A stretch of DNA of 64,000 bases from Osedax fenrisi (Eukaryota; Annelida; Polychaeta; Sabellida; Siboglinidae). Every line of letters begins with the position of its first letter. The first letter of the stretch is position 1. This document shows positions 52,249-63,786 of the stretch, piece after piece. The position numbers were made by a program, and so were the translations under genes. The stretch lies in assembly GCA_964019155.1 (NCBI GenBank), contig OZ025239.1:113514020-113578019 (forward strand), written 5' to 3'. The notes beneath the pieces are model-generated. The model made no database searches. It was not told the DNA's origin and saw nothing but the letters and a program-made list of their open reading frames with translations.

Positions 52249-53184
52249 GGGGAAAGTATCCGATTACCGACCATTAAATGATTATTTGTAATAACTTATT
52301 CAATATTAAATATATTTATTTGAAATTTGTTTAATCAATGATTCATGGTAATATTATGGCAATGAATAATGTAGCTATTTTAAATTGTTGATATTATTAT
52401 ATTTACAAGAATAAACAGGGGGGTCGGTAATCGGATACATATACCTAATACATACCCCCTTCTCCTATTACCGACCCCCAAAAATAATCGTGGTATAAAT
52501 AATTGTAGTATTATAATCCAATAAAAAATAGTAGATATACATAAATATAATTAATTATAATTTTCAAGCAATTTATTTGTTATTGAATTTATGTTTAAAT
52601 TTAAAGTTTATTGTAATTATATTAAAATATTATTTACTATTTATTAATCAGTATTTATATAATCAACTGGAATCATATATCATAAATCTATATCAATGAT
52701 ACATAAACAACCTACGACATATTTTAAAGTAAAATACTGATCTATTTTGATTGGATATTATAAATCACATGTGGTCAGTATTAGGGTAATTTAGGGGGTC
52801 GGTAATAGGACATTTATATGGGTTACTATAATTAAGATATATTTGTTAATATTTATTCAAATTAAATTATTTTTTATAATAGTTATAAACATTTTATAGA
52901 TCTACAATATTATGTGCAGAATTAAGTTTTCCTTTAATTAATAAAGTATTTACAATGATTTAAAAAAAGTTATTATTCAAATATTTAAAAAGCAAAAACA
53001 GAATATTACATTTGATACAATAACAATTGTAGGATTACATATTTTTTTAAACAAAATACTTATTCATATTTATCATTAAATTACTAACAGTTCATGTATA
53101 TATAATTTGTTGATATCTCTTATAGTTACTGAGATACGAGAGGGGTCGGTATTGAGAGGGGGTCGGTAATCGGAGACTTTCCCC
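52249..53184. mobile_element. MITE, related family with GGGGGTCGGTAATCGGA repeats, TA target
   Basis: It starts GGGGAAAGTATCCG after TA (52247-52248) and ends GGAGACTTTCCCC before TA (53185-53186). Internal repeats of the type GGGGGTCGGTAATCGGA occupy the same relative places as GTGTCCGTATTCGG in the other family. No ORF. Confidence 0.75.
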
Positions 53185-53214
53185 TATTCTAGTTCATATT
53201 CATTACATTTTAGT

Positions 53215-53275
53215 CTTACAATTTTGTGGGGCCTTGCCTCCCCCCTGGTATACATTTCTGGCTACGGGCCTGCTC
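53215..53275. mobile_element. Solo transposon end (CAGGCCCGTAGCCAG type)
   Basis: In complement it begins CAGGCCCGTAGCCAGAAAT and continues to a G-run. That pattern is familiar from hAT-type non-autonomous ends in many animals. No partner end was found, so only a fragment is called. Confidence 0.35.
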
Positions 53276-53932
53276 CGGTAGTGTTGTTATCACTGGTATC
53301 ACGCGCTACCTACAGGTATACTACTAAACTATAGTTCAGTACTATACTATTTTATCACTATTTGCAATTTTATTTACTATATATATTAATGTTGAGTACT
53401 TTCTGTATTATATTGTTCGTTATTATTAGTTATATTATTTTCGTTTATGTTCCGTTATATTAAGAGTCTTTAAAATAAATTAAATTAAATTAAACACAAC
53501 GTCGTACGAGAGTATAACTTGACCAGTGACTATATTAGGTACTATAGTATACACAGTACTATTATACTATATAATACTATCTTAAATATTATATATACTA
53601 TATTATTAAGATATTTGTACGGACTATATGTATCGATATGTATTACTTCGTAGTTGTAATGATGAATAACTGTTGATACTAACATCGTATCTCTATAGTG
53701 TCCCGTAAGCTTTAGTATTACATATATACTTATATAAGCTTTTTATCATTAATAATGACTAGTCGGCTATATAGTTACTTTATATATGACACGAGGTCAA
53801 AGTTGAGCGTTTGATGTTTACTTTTATTCATGTTATGCCGTATGTCAAGCTCGCATATTTATATATATACAGAATAACAGAGAGGGTATTTTTTTTAAAT
53901 AAATAAATAAATATACGTTGTATATGTAGGTG

Positions 53933-53949
<17 letters not shown>

Positions 53950-53970
<21 letters not shown>

Positions 53971-54700
53971 CTCCGGAAGACGGAGAATGATAGTTCTCGA
54001 CAGGTTATAGATTTATCGAATGGAAACTGGATATGGATGGGGAATGTGGTGTGGTTCATGGATTGCCGTGGATGGGGAATGTGGTGTGGTTCGTGGATGG
54101 GGGTAGATGGGGAATGTGTTTGTTCGTGGATAGATATGGAGGATAGACGTATTGAACGAATCGTGAATGGAGGAAACCTCAAACTAAAACAAATATGAAT
54201 ACATATTAAACATTATAAATATCAACAGTCATGATTAAATATGAATCTATGGAGAAGTTCTCACAATTAATATGATATGATTTACTAGCCTTTCAGTGTA
54301 CGCTGTTTGCACTAATAAACCATATCATACCGAACTTCTCGATAATAACGAGATCACGTGATGGGCGTAGTGAGCGTATCTCTAATTAGATAACTAGATA
54401 CAACTAGTTAATCTAATTATAAACTACGCTCTCTTTTAGAATTTACAAAACAGAAATCAAATTATATAAAAAACAAATAATAACATATATTTAATCAACG
54501 TTCATCCAAATTACATAACATTTACATTCGTTCAAGTCACGTCAACTAATTGCAATTTACAATTATATAAAAAACACAAATAACAAAATACATTAAATCA
54601 ACATTTATCTAAATTACATAACACATTTATACTTCGTACACAATACATTTATAAATACCTACATACCGTTATATACGTAATTACCATACTATAGTATATA
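53950..54700. repeat. Host repeat, copy 2 (uninterrupted, inverse orientation)
   Basis: It begins TTGTCTCCGGAAGACGGAG and holds tandem GGGAATGTGGTGTGGTTC units (54030-54115), the GAACTTCTCGA hairpin and the duplicated TTACATAACA blocks. It keeps the empty insertion site for the CACTA-like element of copy 1. Confidence 0.7.
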
Positions 54701-55379
54701 AATATATATATATATATACCATTATATATAGAACCATCTATATGCATAATTGTATACATATATAAATATATTACACCAATATATAATAAAATCATATCAT
54801 ATCAAAATAAATACAAATTATTTTTATAATTACATAATATGAGGTAAAAAAAAGTTAATATACAAATAAGACACTGAATAAGTATACATGTAATATATAA
54901 AGACGATTATATATCACAGTTAAATTAAATACATACAATAAAATTAAGTTTATTAAATTATTTAGAAAATCGATATCGAAAGTAAAATTTATTATATAAT
55001 GTATTATCAGGAAATTTATTTATTTATTTTTAAATCTAGTTTAATATATCTCATGATACATATATATTATTATATATAATACATATACATATATACAAAT
55101 ACAAATAAAACCTTATATACACATAGGTTTATAAATATATGTTTTATATATATCCATTTGTATCCACTATGTGTATTGTATTCAATATATATATATATAT
55201 ATGAGATTCAATAAATAAATATATAAATATTATTATTAATATATAGAGTATTATATTTTGTATACTATTATATTATGTATTATATTATATATATATACTT
55301 ATACGTACTACAACATATATATTTAAGTACAAATAAATAGGTGATAAATAACAATTTTTATATATCATATATGATAACC

Positions 55380-55423
<44 letters not shown>

Positions 55424-55444
55424 TAATACAACTATGGAGATTCG

Positions 55445-55486
<42 letters not shown>

Positions 55487-55679
55487 CTTTATAATTGTGT
55501 TAATAGGTAATTAAATATACTAAATTAAATTTAAACGTTTATAAGACGATTATAATATGTATTGAAATATATTTGTATGGTTATAACCTATAGGATATGG
55601 TAGATGTTGCTTCAATCAACGGTTTCATATAATGACGCACGTCAATATGTATACATATCACGCTATATACACTATATAA
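54701..55679. other. AT-rich spacer
   Basis: TA tracts at 55387-55420 and 55449-55480 and a probable LINE 3' tail at 55145-55245 (shared with 63300-63360). No coding sequence seen. Confidence 0.45.
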
Positions 55680-56006
55680 TAATGAATATTACCCACTAAA
55701 ATAAATGGCTTACACACTTTCTAGTAATTAAATTGTTCTTTAATATCCAACTTTAATTTTCAATTTATATTATATATTAGTTATTTAATATATGTTATAT
55801 TAAACTTTTATTTAAATTTTTTTTAAAGTAAATCAATTTTTTTGTATTTTTTAAATATTTTTTTGTATTAATAGATATACAAATTATTTGAAAAATGCTT
55901 ACCAATGAGCATATTTCATGTATACATTTTTTTGATTGGACTTATAGTTTATGAGATATGCCAAGTGGTCACATTACCCTCGTGGCCACATTACCCATAT
56001 TTCCCC
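55680..56006. mobile_element. Partial MITE with GGTCACATTACCC repeats and the same TTTCCCC|TA end
   Basis: The right end reads GTGGCCACATTACCCATATTT, shown here as two runs GTGGCCACATTACCC and ATATTT, followed by CCCC and TA (56007-56008). An inner copy, GTGGTCACATTACCC-like, lies about 25 bp before. No matching left end was found, so it is probably truncated. The left limit given is approximate. Confidence 0.4.
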
Positions 56007-56860
56007 TATATATAACAATACTAATAATAATAATAAATAGTACGTGAGTAATAGTTAAACGAAAACAAAAATAGAAAGGGGAAAAATATATAGCATATAT
56101 AATATAGAATATTCTCTCGGTAAAAAGAATAAAATAAAACCGAACATAAAATGTATTATAAATTATAATATATAAGTTAAATAAGCATATTACGTAAGTT
56201 AGTACTTAAAGGGTACTTATAGATTCTTCGATGTAGGGTTGATTTCCGTATATCATCTATCCGTATATACTATAAAATAAACTGCCGGTATCTAATGGTA
56301 ATCATAGGGATCTATAGAATGTATCTTAGGTATCGGCTTTCGAAGATATCGAATTAATCTTACATGTATTTACATACATACGAAATGAAACTTGCGATAT
56401 TGTTACGAGTTACGAGACACCAAGAGTTCACTGTAGTGCTCACTTTTTGAAGTATTGATACTTGTTCGAACACAATTTTTGAAGTATCGATACTTGTATA
56501 TAAATTACGCCAAGTATTTTGATAGAGCCGTGCCAGCCACGGCGTGCCTTTGGGTAAATGATGCCTACCCGTGACTTTCACTCTACAAGCAAAAAAACGA
56601 ACCAAGACTATTACGTAATGGGCTCAAACCAAATTGAGACCCTTACTAGATATAATACCATTACTAGATATAACCGAGCACAAACGATGCTTTTTATTTA
56701 TATTTTAATCATCATTTATGTATATACAATATATATATTTATTATTATATATATAAATATTAATCTATATCTCTTACGTAATCTGTGTATAAATAAATAT
56801 TATTATTTCCATAAGTGGATAATTTATGTTTTTATTATTTTTAGTTTTTTAATATATCTA

Positions 56861-57766
56861 GGGGAAAGTAACCGAATACGGACAGTGCCCGATTACGGAC
56901 ACTCTCGGTATCTCAGAAAGTATAAATCCTACAACAAAATGTTTAATGAATAAAATATTCATACTTATAATAATAGTCTAAAAAAGTATTTTTTTATTTT
57001 TGAATTATACAAAATATTGCTAATATATCCAATAAAATTATTTTTTTATTACGTTTTTAAATTTATGAATAAAAATGTCAACTTAAAACCTTCTCAAGAT
57101 TATACAAATGTATCGATATAAAATATAACACTATATTATCAACAAATAAAGCATTCTAAAAATGGTATATTTAATTTCTATATTTTTTATCAAATATTCA
57201 TTAAGTTATATGTATATATCTAGAGGTCATATAAGTTCCTAATACGGACACTCTAAATGTCTTAATACGGACACCCTATAACCAATCAGCGCGTAGCGTA
57301 TACAAAATTCTGATTTTCATAAAAATTGCGTGCGTTATAATATTAATACCACCAATAAAGCTAATTCTAAAAAAAGTATTATTTAGATACTTAATTTGTA
57401 TTATTAATTAAAAAATAATAAAAATAAATAAAATATTAACTAATTAAATTACAATATATTTTTCATAAAATTAATTATAAATAACGTAATTGTAATTTGT
57501 CTGATTGATTCATCAATAATATATAGTTTATCTAGTGATATATAGGGTGTCCGTATTATAACACAGGGTGTCCGTATTCGGACATGGGTACCGAATACGG
57601 ACACCCCAGTTATCTATAGAATTAAAAGATTAAATAAAATTTTAAAATTACAATAATATTTATAATCATATAATATGAATATATTTTAATTTTTGAATAA
57701 AAATAATGATTCATAAAAAGTTAAGACCATTTATTGTTAAAGTGTCCGTATTAGGATACTTTCCCC
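56861..57766. mobile_element. MITE, second copy of the GTGTCCGTATTCGG family
   Basis: Flanked by TA (56859-56860 and 57767-57768), with the same ends and central hairpin (about 57545-57605) as the copy at 15798, but inverted. It is inserted inside what looks like an older hAT-type repeat (about 56427-58078). Confidence 0.8.
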
Positions 57767-57880
57767 TACATCGATGCTTTGGGTAACCGAGAGTGAGACT
57801 GCATCGATGCTTTTGGTAACTGAGACTAAGGTGCATCAATGCTTTAGATAACCTAGACTGAAACTGCACAGATACTTTGA
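57766..57880. repeat. Short tandem repeat around TGCATCGATGCTTT
   Basis: Four worn units of about 37 bp with TGCATCGATGCTTTGGGTAA and GAGACTGA blocks, directly right of the MITE at 56861-57766. Confidence 0.6.
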
Positions 57881-58738
57881 ATAACTTAAATTAATTATAT
57901 AATTAAACATATGATCGCAAGTTCGATAATTGCATAACAAATTCGAATTACGAAAGTTCGATATTTGATTCAAAGTTCGAAGTTCGAAAGTCATAAATTC
58001 GAACCCGAATTTTCAAAGTTCAATACTGTTCGATACTTTTTCGAACTGTCCGAGTTAATTTACAGCACTACTTCACTGTATATATTTTGTTAAGATGGTA
58101 TATTGATTTCATACACAGAGAATAAAGAACAAAAAACATAGAATATAGAAGATTTCAAAAATATCGAATTAAATTATTTAAAAAATTCGTCATTTATTAT
58201 TTATATTAAAATAAATGTGTTATAAATTCTACATCGACGTAATATATACCAATACATACTATAGATAAAGATATAATTTATATCATATTTATATCAAATA
58301 AATAGGTAGATATATTATATTAATTTATAAAAAAACTTCCGTAATATACAAAATTAATATTTGTAAAAGTATTATTAGCGATGGAAATACCAAGGAAATC
58401 GACACCATGTTCTTAGTGATATAACAGATTTTTAATAGATTTTTCCCTAGGAAAAATCTTTTGTAACACTAAATAATAAGATATATATATATATATATAT
58501 AATATATATTTGCATACTATTGTATACACGTTATATACTATGGTAATAATCCATCTATACGTACTATTCGATATTATAATACATTTCTTTATGAACAAAT
58601 AACCGGTCGATAATAAGATGATAAATTATGTAATTTATATAGTATTATTTCATTATTAGCTATGTCCATACATAAATACAATACATATATTAGATAATAC
58701 TCATTGTTAATGTTACGTATGCGCATACTATTATTGAT

Positions 58739-59333
58739 TTACAGGCTCGAAGTGATGGATACTTTGTACGGCTGCGGAAAATGAACGGTTTTGTGACCAC
58801 CCCTGAGAGAGGGCAGGGTTGTTACTCCTACTTCCTGTTTAAACTCGAGTCTTTGTATAAGAGTTGTGGCGAATATGAATAGTTCCATTCTAGCTAAATT
58901 ATCTCCGGGGCATTTTCTCAGACCTATGTAATATTTTAATATGTATAAATATGTATGTACATATTAATATAATATGTATATATAAAATTATATATATATT
59001 ATATATATATATAAACTGCCTGTGTGACTCAGTGGATAAGGCGTCAGACACACAAGCAGTAGGACACGGGTTCGACCCTCGTCCGGACCATTAATTAATT
59101 TTATAAAATGGGTCTTAAAATATTATTTAGAAGTGATCTTATATAATTGTGTATAAAAAATAAATTGTGTATAAATAAATGATCGGCTCTCGTTAAAACC
59201 ATGGATGCCTTAACATGAGAGCGGCTTCGAAGGGACATTAGAGCCATATATGGTTATAAGTGAAAACTTCATCTAAGTTCCTGGATGGGATGAAAGGACT
59301 CCACCAAATAAAAATAACAATAACAATAACAAT

Positions 59334-59377
<44 letters not shown>

Positions 59378-59657
59378 TGTTATTGTTATTGTTATTCTAT
59401 TTTATTCACCTATTCAGGAACGAAGATGAACTTTTCACTTATAACCATATGGATCTAATGTACCTTACTAGCCGCTCTCATGTTAAGGCATCCATGGTTT
59501 TAACGAGAGCCTATCATTTATGTATATATAATTATATATGATCACTTCTATATATTATTTTAAGACATATTTTATTGGTCCGGACGAGGCTCGAACCCGC
59601 GTCCTACTGCTTATGTGTCTGACGCCTTAGCCAATTGGGCCACACAGGAAGTTATAG

Positions 59658-59696
<39 letters not shown>

Positions 59697-62600
59697 TTTT
59701 ACCTTTTACCTATCCCATAGCATTTGGATGCCGTAGGGGCGCAGTAGATTTCATCACAATTTTTTTCCATCCCTCTCTATTTTCTGCAGCTCTCATCGCT
59801 TTATTTATGTCAAGACCAGTCCATTTCACGATATTGTCTTGCCATTGAATTTTTGGCCTACCTCGTCTTCTTATACCTTCAATAGAACCCTGAAGAATTG
59901 TTTTGGACATGGAATTTGATCTTATTACATGACCAAACCATCTCAGTTTCTTCGTGATGACCATTGCTAGTAGTTCCGAATGTGGACCGATTTCTTTGGT
60001 AACTCTATTGCGTACTTCAATGTTAGTAATTCTATCTCTGTATGATATATTCAATAGTCGTCTTAAGCACCGCATTTCTAATGTTGTTATTTTTCTTTGC
60101 AGTTCCTTCGTTATTGTCCATGTCTCACACGCATATAAGAAAATTGAGTTAACTAGTGACTGCAGTAGTCGGATTTTCAGTTTCAGTTTTAGTGTTTTAT
60201 CATACCATATAACATTTAGTCTAGTTAGAGCTGCAATCGTCTGTCCGGTTCTAGCTAATATTTCAGCCTTTGAAACTTTATCGTCGATGATTGCTCCTAA
60301 GTATTTAAAACTGTCAACTACTTTTAGTGGCTCGTTATTTATTTTTATTTCTGATGTGAAACTACCTTCAGAATTTGCCATTATTTGTGTTTTCGTAGAG
60401 TTTATTTCCATTCCATATGCACGTGCTGTATTGTCGATTATTTTAATGAGATTGGCTAATTCAGATTCACTACCTGCTAATCCATCTATGTCATCTGCGA
60501 ATCTCAGATTTGTGATTATTTTACCACCAATATTTACTGAACCTACATGATTATCTAAAGCATCGTTCATTATTTGTTCAAGCAAAATATTGAATAGTGT
60601 GGGTGAAAGTATACAGCCTTGCCTAACTCCAGTTGTTGTTCTGAACCATTCTCCGATTTGACCAAAGTAAACTGCACTTTCTGCTTTATTGTATAGATGT
60701 TGTATAGATTCTATTAGTTTTTAATTAATGTTGAATCTTTTCATTGCCGACCATAGCGCGTTGTGCCATATTCTATCAAACGCTTTTTTGAAATCGATGA
60801 AAACTTGATATAATGGTTTACTATGCTGAGAATATTTCTCTGAGATTATTCTTAAGTTGAATATCTGTTCGCTAGTACTTCTACCTGTTCGAAATCCAGC
60901 TTGCTCTTCAGAAATGAACTCTTCCTTGTAATGTTTCAATCTGTTTAGGATTATCTTTAGCATTATTTTACTAGAGTGTGATATAAGGCTTATTGTCATA
61001 TAATTTTCACATTTCTGTTTGCTTCCTTTCTTATGTAAACTTATTATCATTGATTTTGTCCAGTCTGATGGCCAGATTCCAGTTTCCCATATTTTGTTAC
61101 ATATATCTAGCAGTATTTGAATCACTATATGTCCTCCAGCTTTAATTAATTCGGCTGGTATATTGTCAATCCCAGCTGATTTTCCCATCTTTAATGCCTG
61201 GATAGCAGCCTCAACTTCACTTTCCAATATAGGAAAATTATGCTGGTTTGATGGTTCATTTACTATTAGTACTGATATATCTCCTGCGTTATGTGTATAC
61301 AGTTCAGAACAATATTCTGTCCAACGTTTCAGAACTTCTGTTTTATCTGTTATGCACTTTCCATCTTTATCATGTACATTAACTATTATTTTGTCCTTCT
61401 TTTTTGTTAGCTCATTTACAATTTGGTAGGCTTTCTTTGTATTGTTTCTAATTAGACATTCACCAATATCAGTACATTTGTTATTAATCCAGATTTCTTT
61501 TGCTATTCTCATCTCCTTCTTTATTGTGTTATTTATTTGTTTGTACGTACTTCCTGGTTCAAATTTAGTCTTTTTCAGTTCTCTTCTCAAGTCACACATA
61601 TCCATCAGTTCATTTGTTATCCATTTTTTTTCTCTGTGTTTTCCTAGGATTTCAGTTGCTGTCTCTGTCATAGTTATATTTAGTTTCTGTAACATTTCTT
61701 CTGTATTTTCAATTTCTGTTAATTTTTGTTCCGTCAGTTTTTCATTTTTTTTTTTTTCAAATAGTTTTATAAGTAAATTTATTTTTCTTAGGATTTGTCA
61801 GGTGTAGACTAAAAGTCATCATCAGCATGTCATGGTCACTACCTATGTCAGCTCTAGGGAATGATCTAGTCTTATTTATTTTCACACTTGTGGAAAAACG
61901 TTTACTCACTAAAATATAATCGATTTGATTATGATATATTCATCCAGGGCTATGCCAAGTTTGTATTCGTGATTTTTTGTGCGGGCCAATGAATTCCAGA
62001 AGTCGATATCCTCTCTCGTTTGTTACTGAATTGCAAAATATTCCAGAAGTTGATCCCCAATTCTTATGTGCATCCTACCGATTTTTGCATTCATATCACC
62101 TTGAATCACAATTATATCCTTCTTTGAAATTTTTGAGATTGAGTTTTGCAATTCATTGTAGAATGTTTCAATTTCTTCATCTGTATGATCTGTTGTCGGT
62201 GCATATACTTGAATAATTGATATGTTAAAAGGGGTTGCATGCAGTCTTATTATTGCTATTCTGTCATTTATCGGAGTAAAGCACATAACCATGCGTGTTA
62301 CTTCACTGTTTATCAAAAATCCTACATCATTAATGTGTTTGTTGTCATTTCCAATGTAGTAAAGTTTGTGACCTTCTGTGGTTTGTATTTCGTTCACTCC
62401 TTTTCTGCGTACTTCACACATTCCTACAACAGTCCACCTATATCTATCTATTTCATGGGTAAGTTCTTCTAGTTTACCTTCTTCTCGTAAAGTACGTACG
62501 ACGTACGTCGTACGTTCCAAGTACCTATATATATATGTGTTTTTTCTTCTTATCTTTATTTTATTTTGTTCATCAGTATTATATATATATACATATAATA

Positions 62601-62833
62601 ATTCATATGGATACAACACGAACCAATACTAAAAGGTATAAATGCGTTCGGCAGCTCTGGGATCAGCTCCTCTCCGTCCATCCATCTGTCCGGTGAGAAA
62701 GTGTCCGGACTGCACCAGTACCTATCCGAAGTAAGACATTCCGATAGGTTCGCGTAGATCAGAGTTCGTTCCGGAAGTAGGTACCCGCCGAGCTCCACCG
62801 GGGCCGAAGTACAGTGTACCACTCCACCCGGGC
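58739..62833 (-). CDS. Cytochrome P450, CYP2-clan type, copy C (last two exons; gene continues past the window)
   Basis: Third paralogue. Visible are exon 9 (62833-62624, 210 bp) and exon 10 (58923-58739, 185 bp, stop TAA). Lengths and phases are identical to copies A and B. Exon 9 encodes GPGGVVHCTSAPVELGG through FSPDRW to the start of the heme loop. Exon 10 gives the rest of the loop, LRKCPGDNLARMEL, and the C terminus. The joined heme loop reads FSIGLRKCPG: Cys and Arg are kept, but the Gly after Phe is Ser. The ExxR exon was not found between 62834 and 64000, so the upstream exons should lie beyond the right edge. The last intron (about 3.7 kb) has swollen through a near-intact LINE and two SINEs. 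No stop is seen in either exon, so the gene may be alive if the rest is intact. Confidence 0.88.
59014..59340 (+). mobile_element. tRNA-derived SINE, plus strand, intron 9 of P450 C
   Basis: The best plus-strand copy. The head has A box TGACTCAGTGGATAAGG and B box GGTTCGACCCT. The body runs to GGATGAAAGGACTCCACC, and the tail is (AACAAT)n reaching 59340, directly abutting a (TA)n tract. Confidence 0.88.
59375..59656 (-). mobile_element. tRNA-derived SINE, minus strand, tail-to-tail with the previous copy
   Basis: Mirror arrangement: (ATTGTT)n at 59375, body, then head complement with GGCTCGAACCCGCGTCC and AGCCAATTGGGCCACAC. Only a (TA)n of about 33 bp separates it from the SINE at 59014-59340. 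Confidence 0.88.
59693..62540 (-). mobile_element. Near-intact non-LTR retrotransposon (LINE) in the last intron of P450 C
   Basis: The element encodes an apurinic-type endonuclease followed by reverse transcriptase, read on the minus strand. Endonuclease motifs: VVGMCEVRRKG, IQVYAPTTDHTDEE, GDMNAKIG and, near 61840, GSDHDMLM. RT motifs: FIDFKKAFDRIW, GVRQGCILSPTLFN and FADDIDGLAG, then the C-terminal YACETWTI, RWFGHVIR and GRPKIQWQDNI. The 3' end runs into short GGTAAAA repeats (59693-59711 on the minus strand), a typical LINE tail. Damage is light: nonsense codons at about 62023 and 60721, and frameshifts between about 61950 and 61800. This suggests a young insertion. The clade is not certain; the organisation is closest to RTE/CR1-type LINEs. 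Confidence 0.88.
59710..62619 (-). pseudogene. LINE endonuclease/reverse transcriptase ORF, lightly broken
   Basis: Three long open stretches, 62619-62023, 61695-60721 and 60585-59710, lie in the same frame. Only a stop at 60721-60723 separates the last two, and the bases between them still translate as RT (GEWFRTTTGVRQGC, then ILSPTLFN). The endonuclease stretch ends at a stop at 62023, but its frame reads on past that stop to the SDH motif. The region joining endonuclease to RT near 61800 is out of frame. The protein would bind its own RNA and nick and copy into genomic DNA (target-primed reverse transcription, family knowledge). Stops and shifts make this copy inactive as it stands. The first residues of the longest open frame, upstream of about 62540, are P450 C intron rather than LINE. 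Confidence 0.82.
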
Positions 62834-63127
62834 CTAGTGGGGTTGAATAACAATGGAATGTAGGGTCTACATTGTAGGTCTAGCCTGCGGGGCTGATATG
62901 TATCAGTGGTGTACACCAGATAGACAGATAGATAATAGTTATCGATTGGAGTCAATACTATGTGTAATAATACATAATAATGACAGACAAATATAAAGAA
63001 TAACAATAAATATATATATTGTTGGTTGTGATTTACACACACCTAAAATGCGTGCGTTATCGATATATTTAAAATCTAATTACACGTGAAGTTGCATACT
63101 ATAATTTCATAGGCTACAACTCTACAT

Positions 63128-63158
<31 letters not shown>

Positions 63159-63174
63159 CTTGTTTTTCTCTTGT

Positions 63175-63360
63175 GTTTATCAAGAATTTAATAAACGATA
63201 AATCAAAACACAAGAAAAAAAAATGTTACTATTTGTTTTGTATTGTCCGGGGCTCCTCACAGTTATTTATAACATGTACAAGTCTATGACTTCTTGAGGG
63301 GTCCATTTGTATCCGATATTATTATATGTGTGATTCAATAAATAAATATTATTATTATTA
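63175..63360 (+). mobile_element. Probable LINE 3' tail fragment
   Basis: TTGAGGGGTCCATTTGTATC leads to GATTCAATAAATAAATATT and (ATT)n. A similar end, with CCATTTGTATCCACTATG and GATTCAATAAATAAATAT, occurs at about 55150-55245. A shared 3' end with an ATT tail points to a LINE family; no coding part is visible. Confidence 0.4.
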
Positions 63361-63401
63361 TATATATATATATTGTATACTTTCATAGGCTACAACTCTA
63401 C

Positions 63402-63403
<2 letters not shown>

Positions 63404-63478
<75 letters not shown>
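63404..63478. repeat. (TA)n microsatellite at a SINE tail
   Basis: About 37 TA units, the longest in the window, directly before the ATTGTT tail of the SINE at 63478. Confidence 0.9.
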
Positions 63479-63482
<4 letters not shown>

Positions 63483-63786
63483 ATTGTTATTGTTATTGTT
63501 ATTTTTATTTGGTCGAGTCCTGTCATCTCATCCAGGAACTTAGATGAAGTTTTCACTTATAACCATATATGGCTCTAATGTCCCTTCGAAGCCGCTTTCG
63601 TGTTAAGGCATACATGGTTTTAACGAGATCCGATCATTTATGTATACACAAATATATAAGATCACTTCTAAATAATATTTTAAGACCCATTTTATAAAAT
63701 TAATTAATGACCCGGATAAGGCTCGAATACATGTCCTACTGCTTGTGCGTCTGAAGCTTTAGCCACCTGAACCACACTTGAGGTTA
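63478..63786 (-). mobile_element. tRNA-derived SINE, minus strand
   Basis: Long ATTGTT-type tail complement preceded by a (TA)n tract, full body, and head complement with altered B box. It probably lies in an upstream intron of P450 C. Confidence 0.85.

Larger units (their letters stand above)
56427..58078. mobile_element. Possible hAT-type repeat carrying TATCGATACTT and TTCGAA motifs
   Basis: The left part has CACTGTAGTGCTCAC, then repeats of GAAGTATCGATACTTG. The right part (57900-58078) is rich in TTCGAA/GTTCGA and ends AGCACTACTTCACTG. The opposed GTGCT and AGCAC ends suggest one old element of about 1.65 kb interrupted by the MITE at 56861-57766. Limits are approximate. Confidence 0.4.

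Noticed and set aside
59954..60550. 198-codon plus-strand open frame
   Set aside because: Antisense shadow of the LINE reverse transcriptase.
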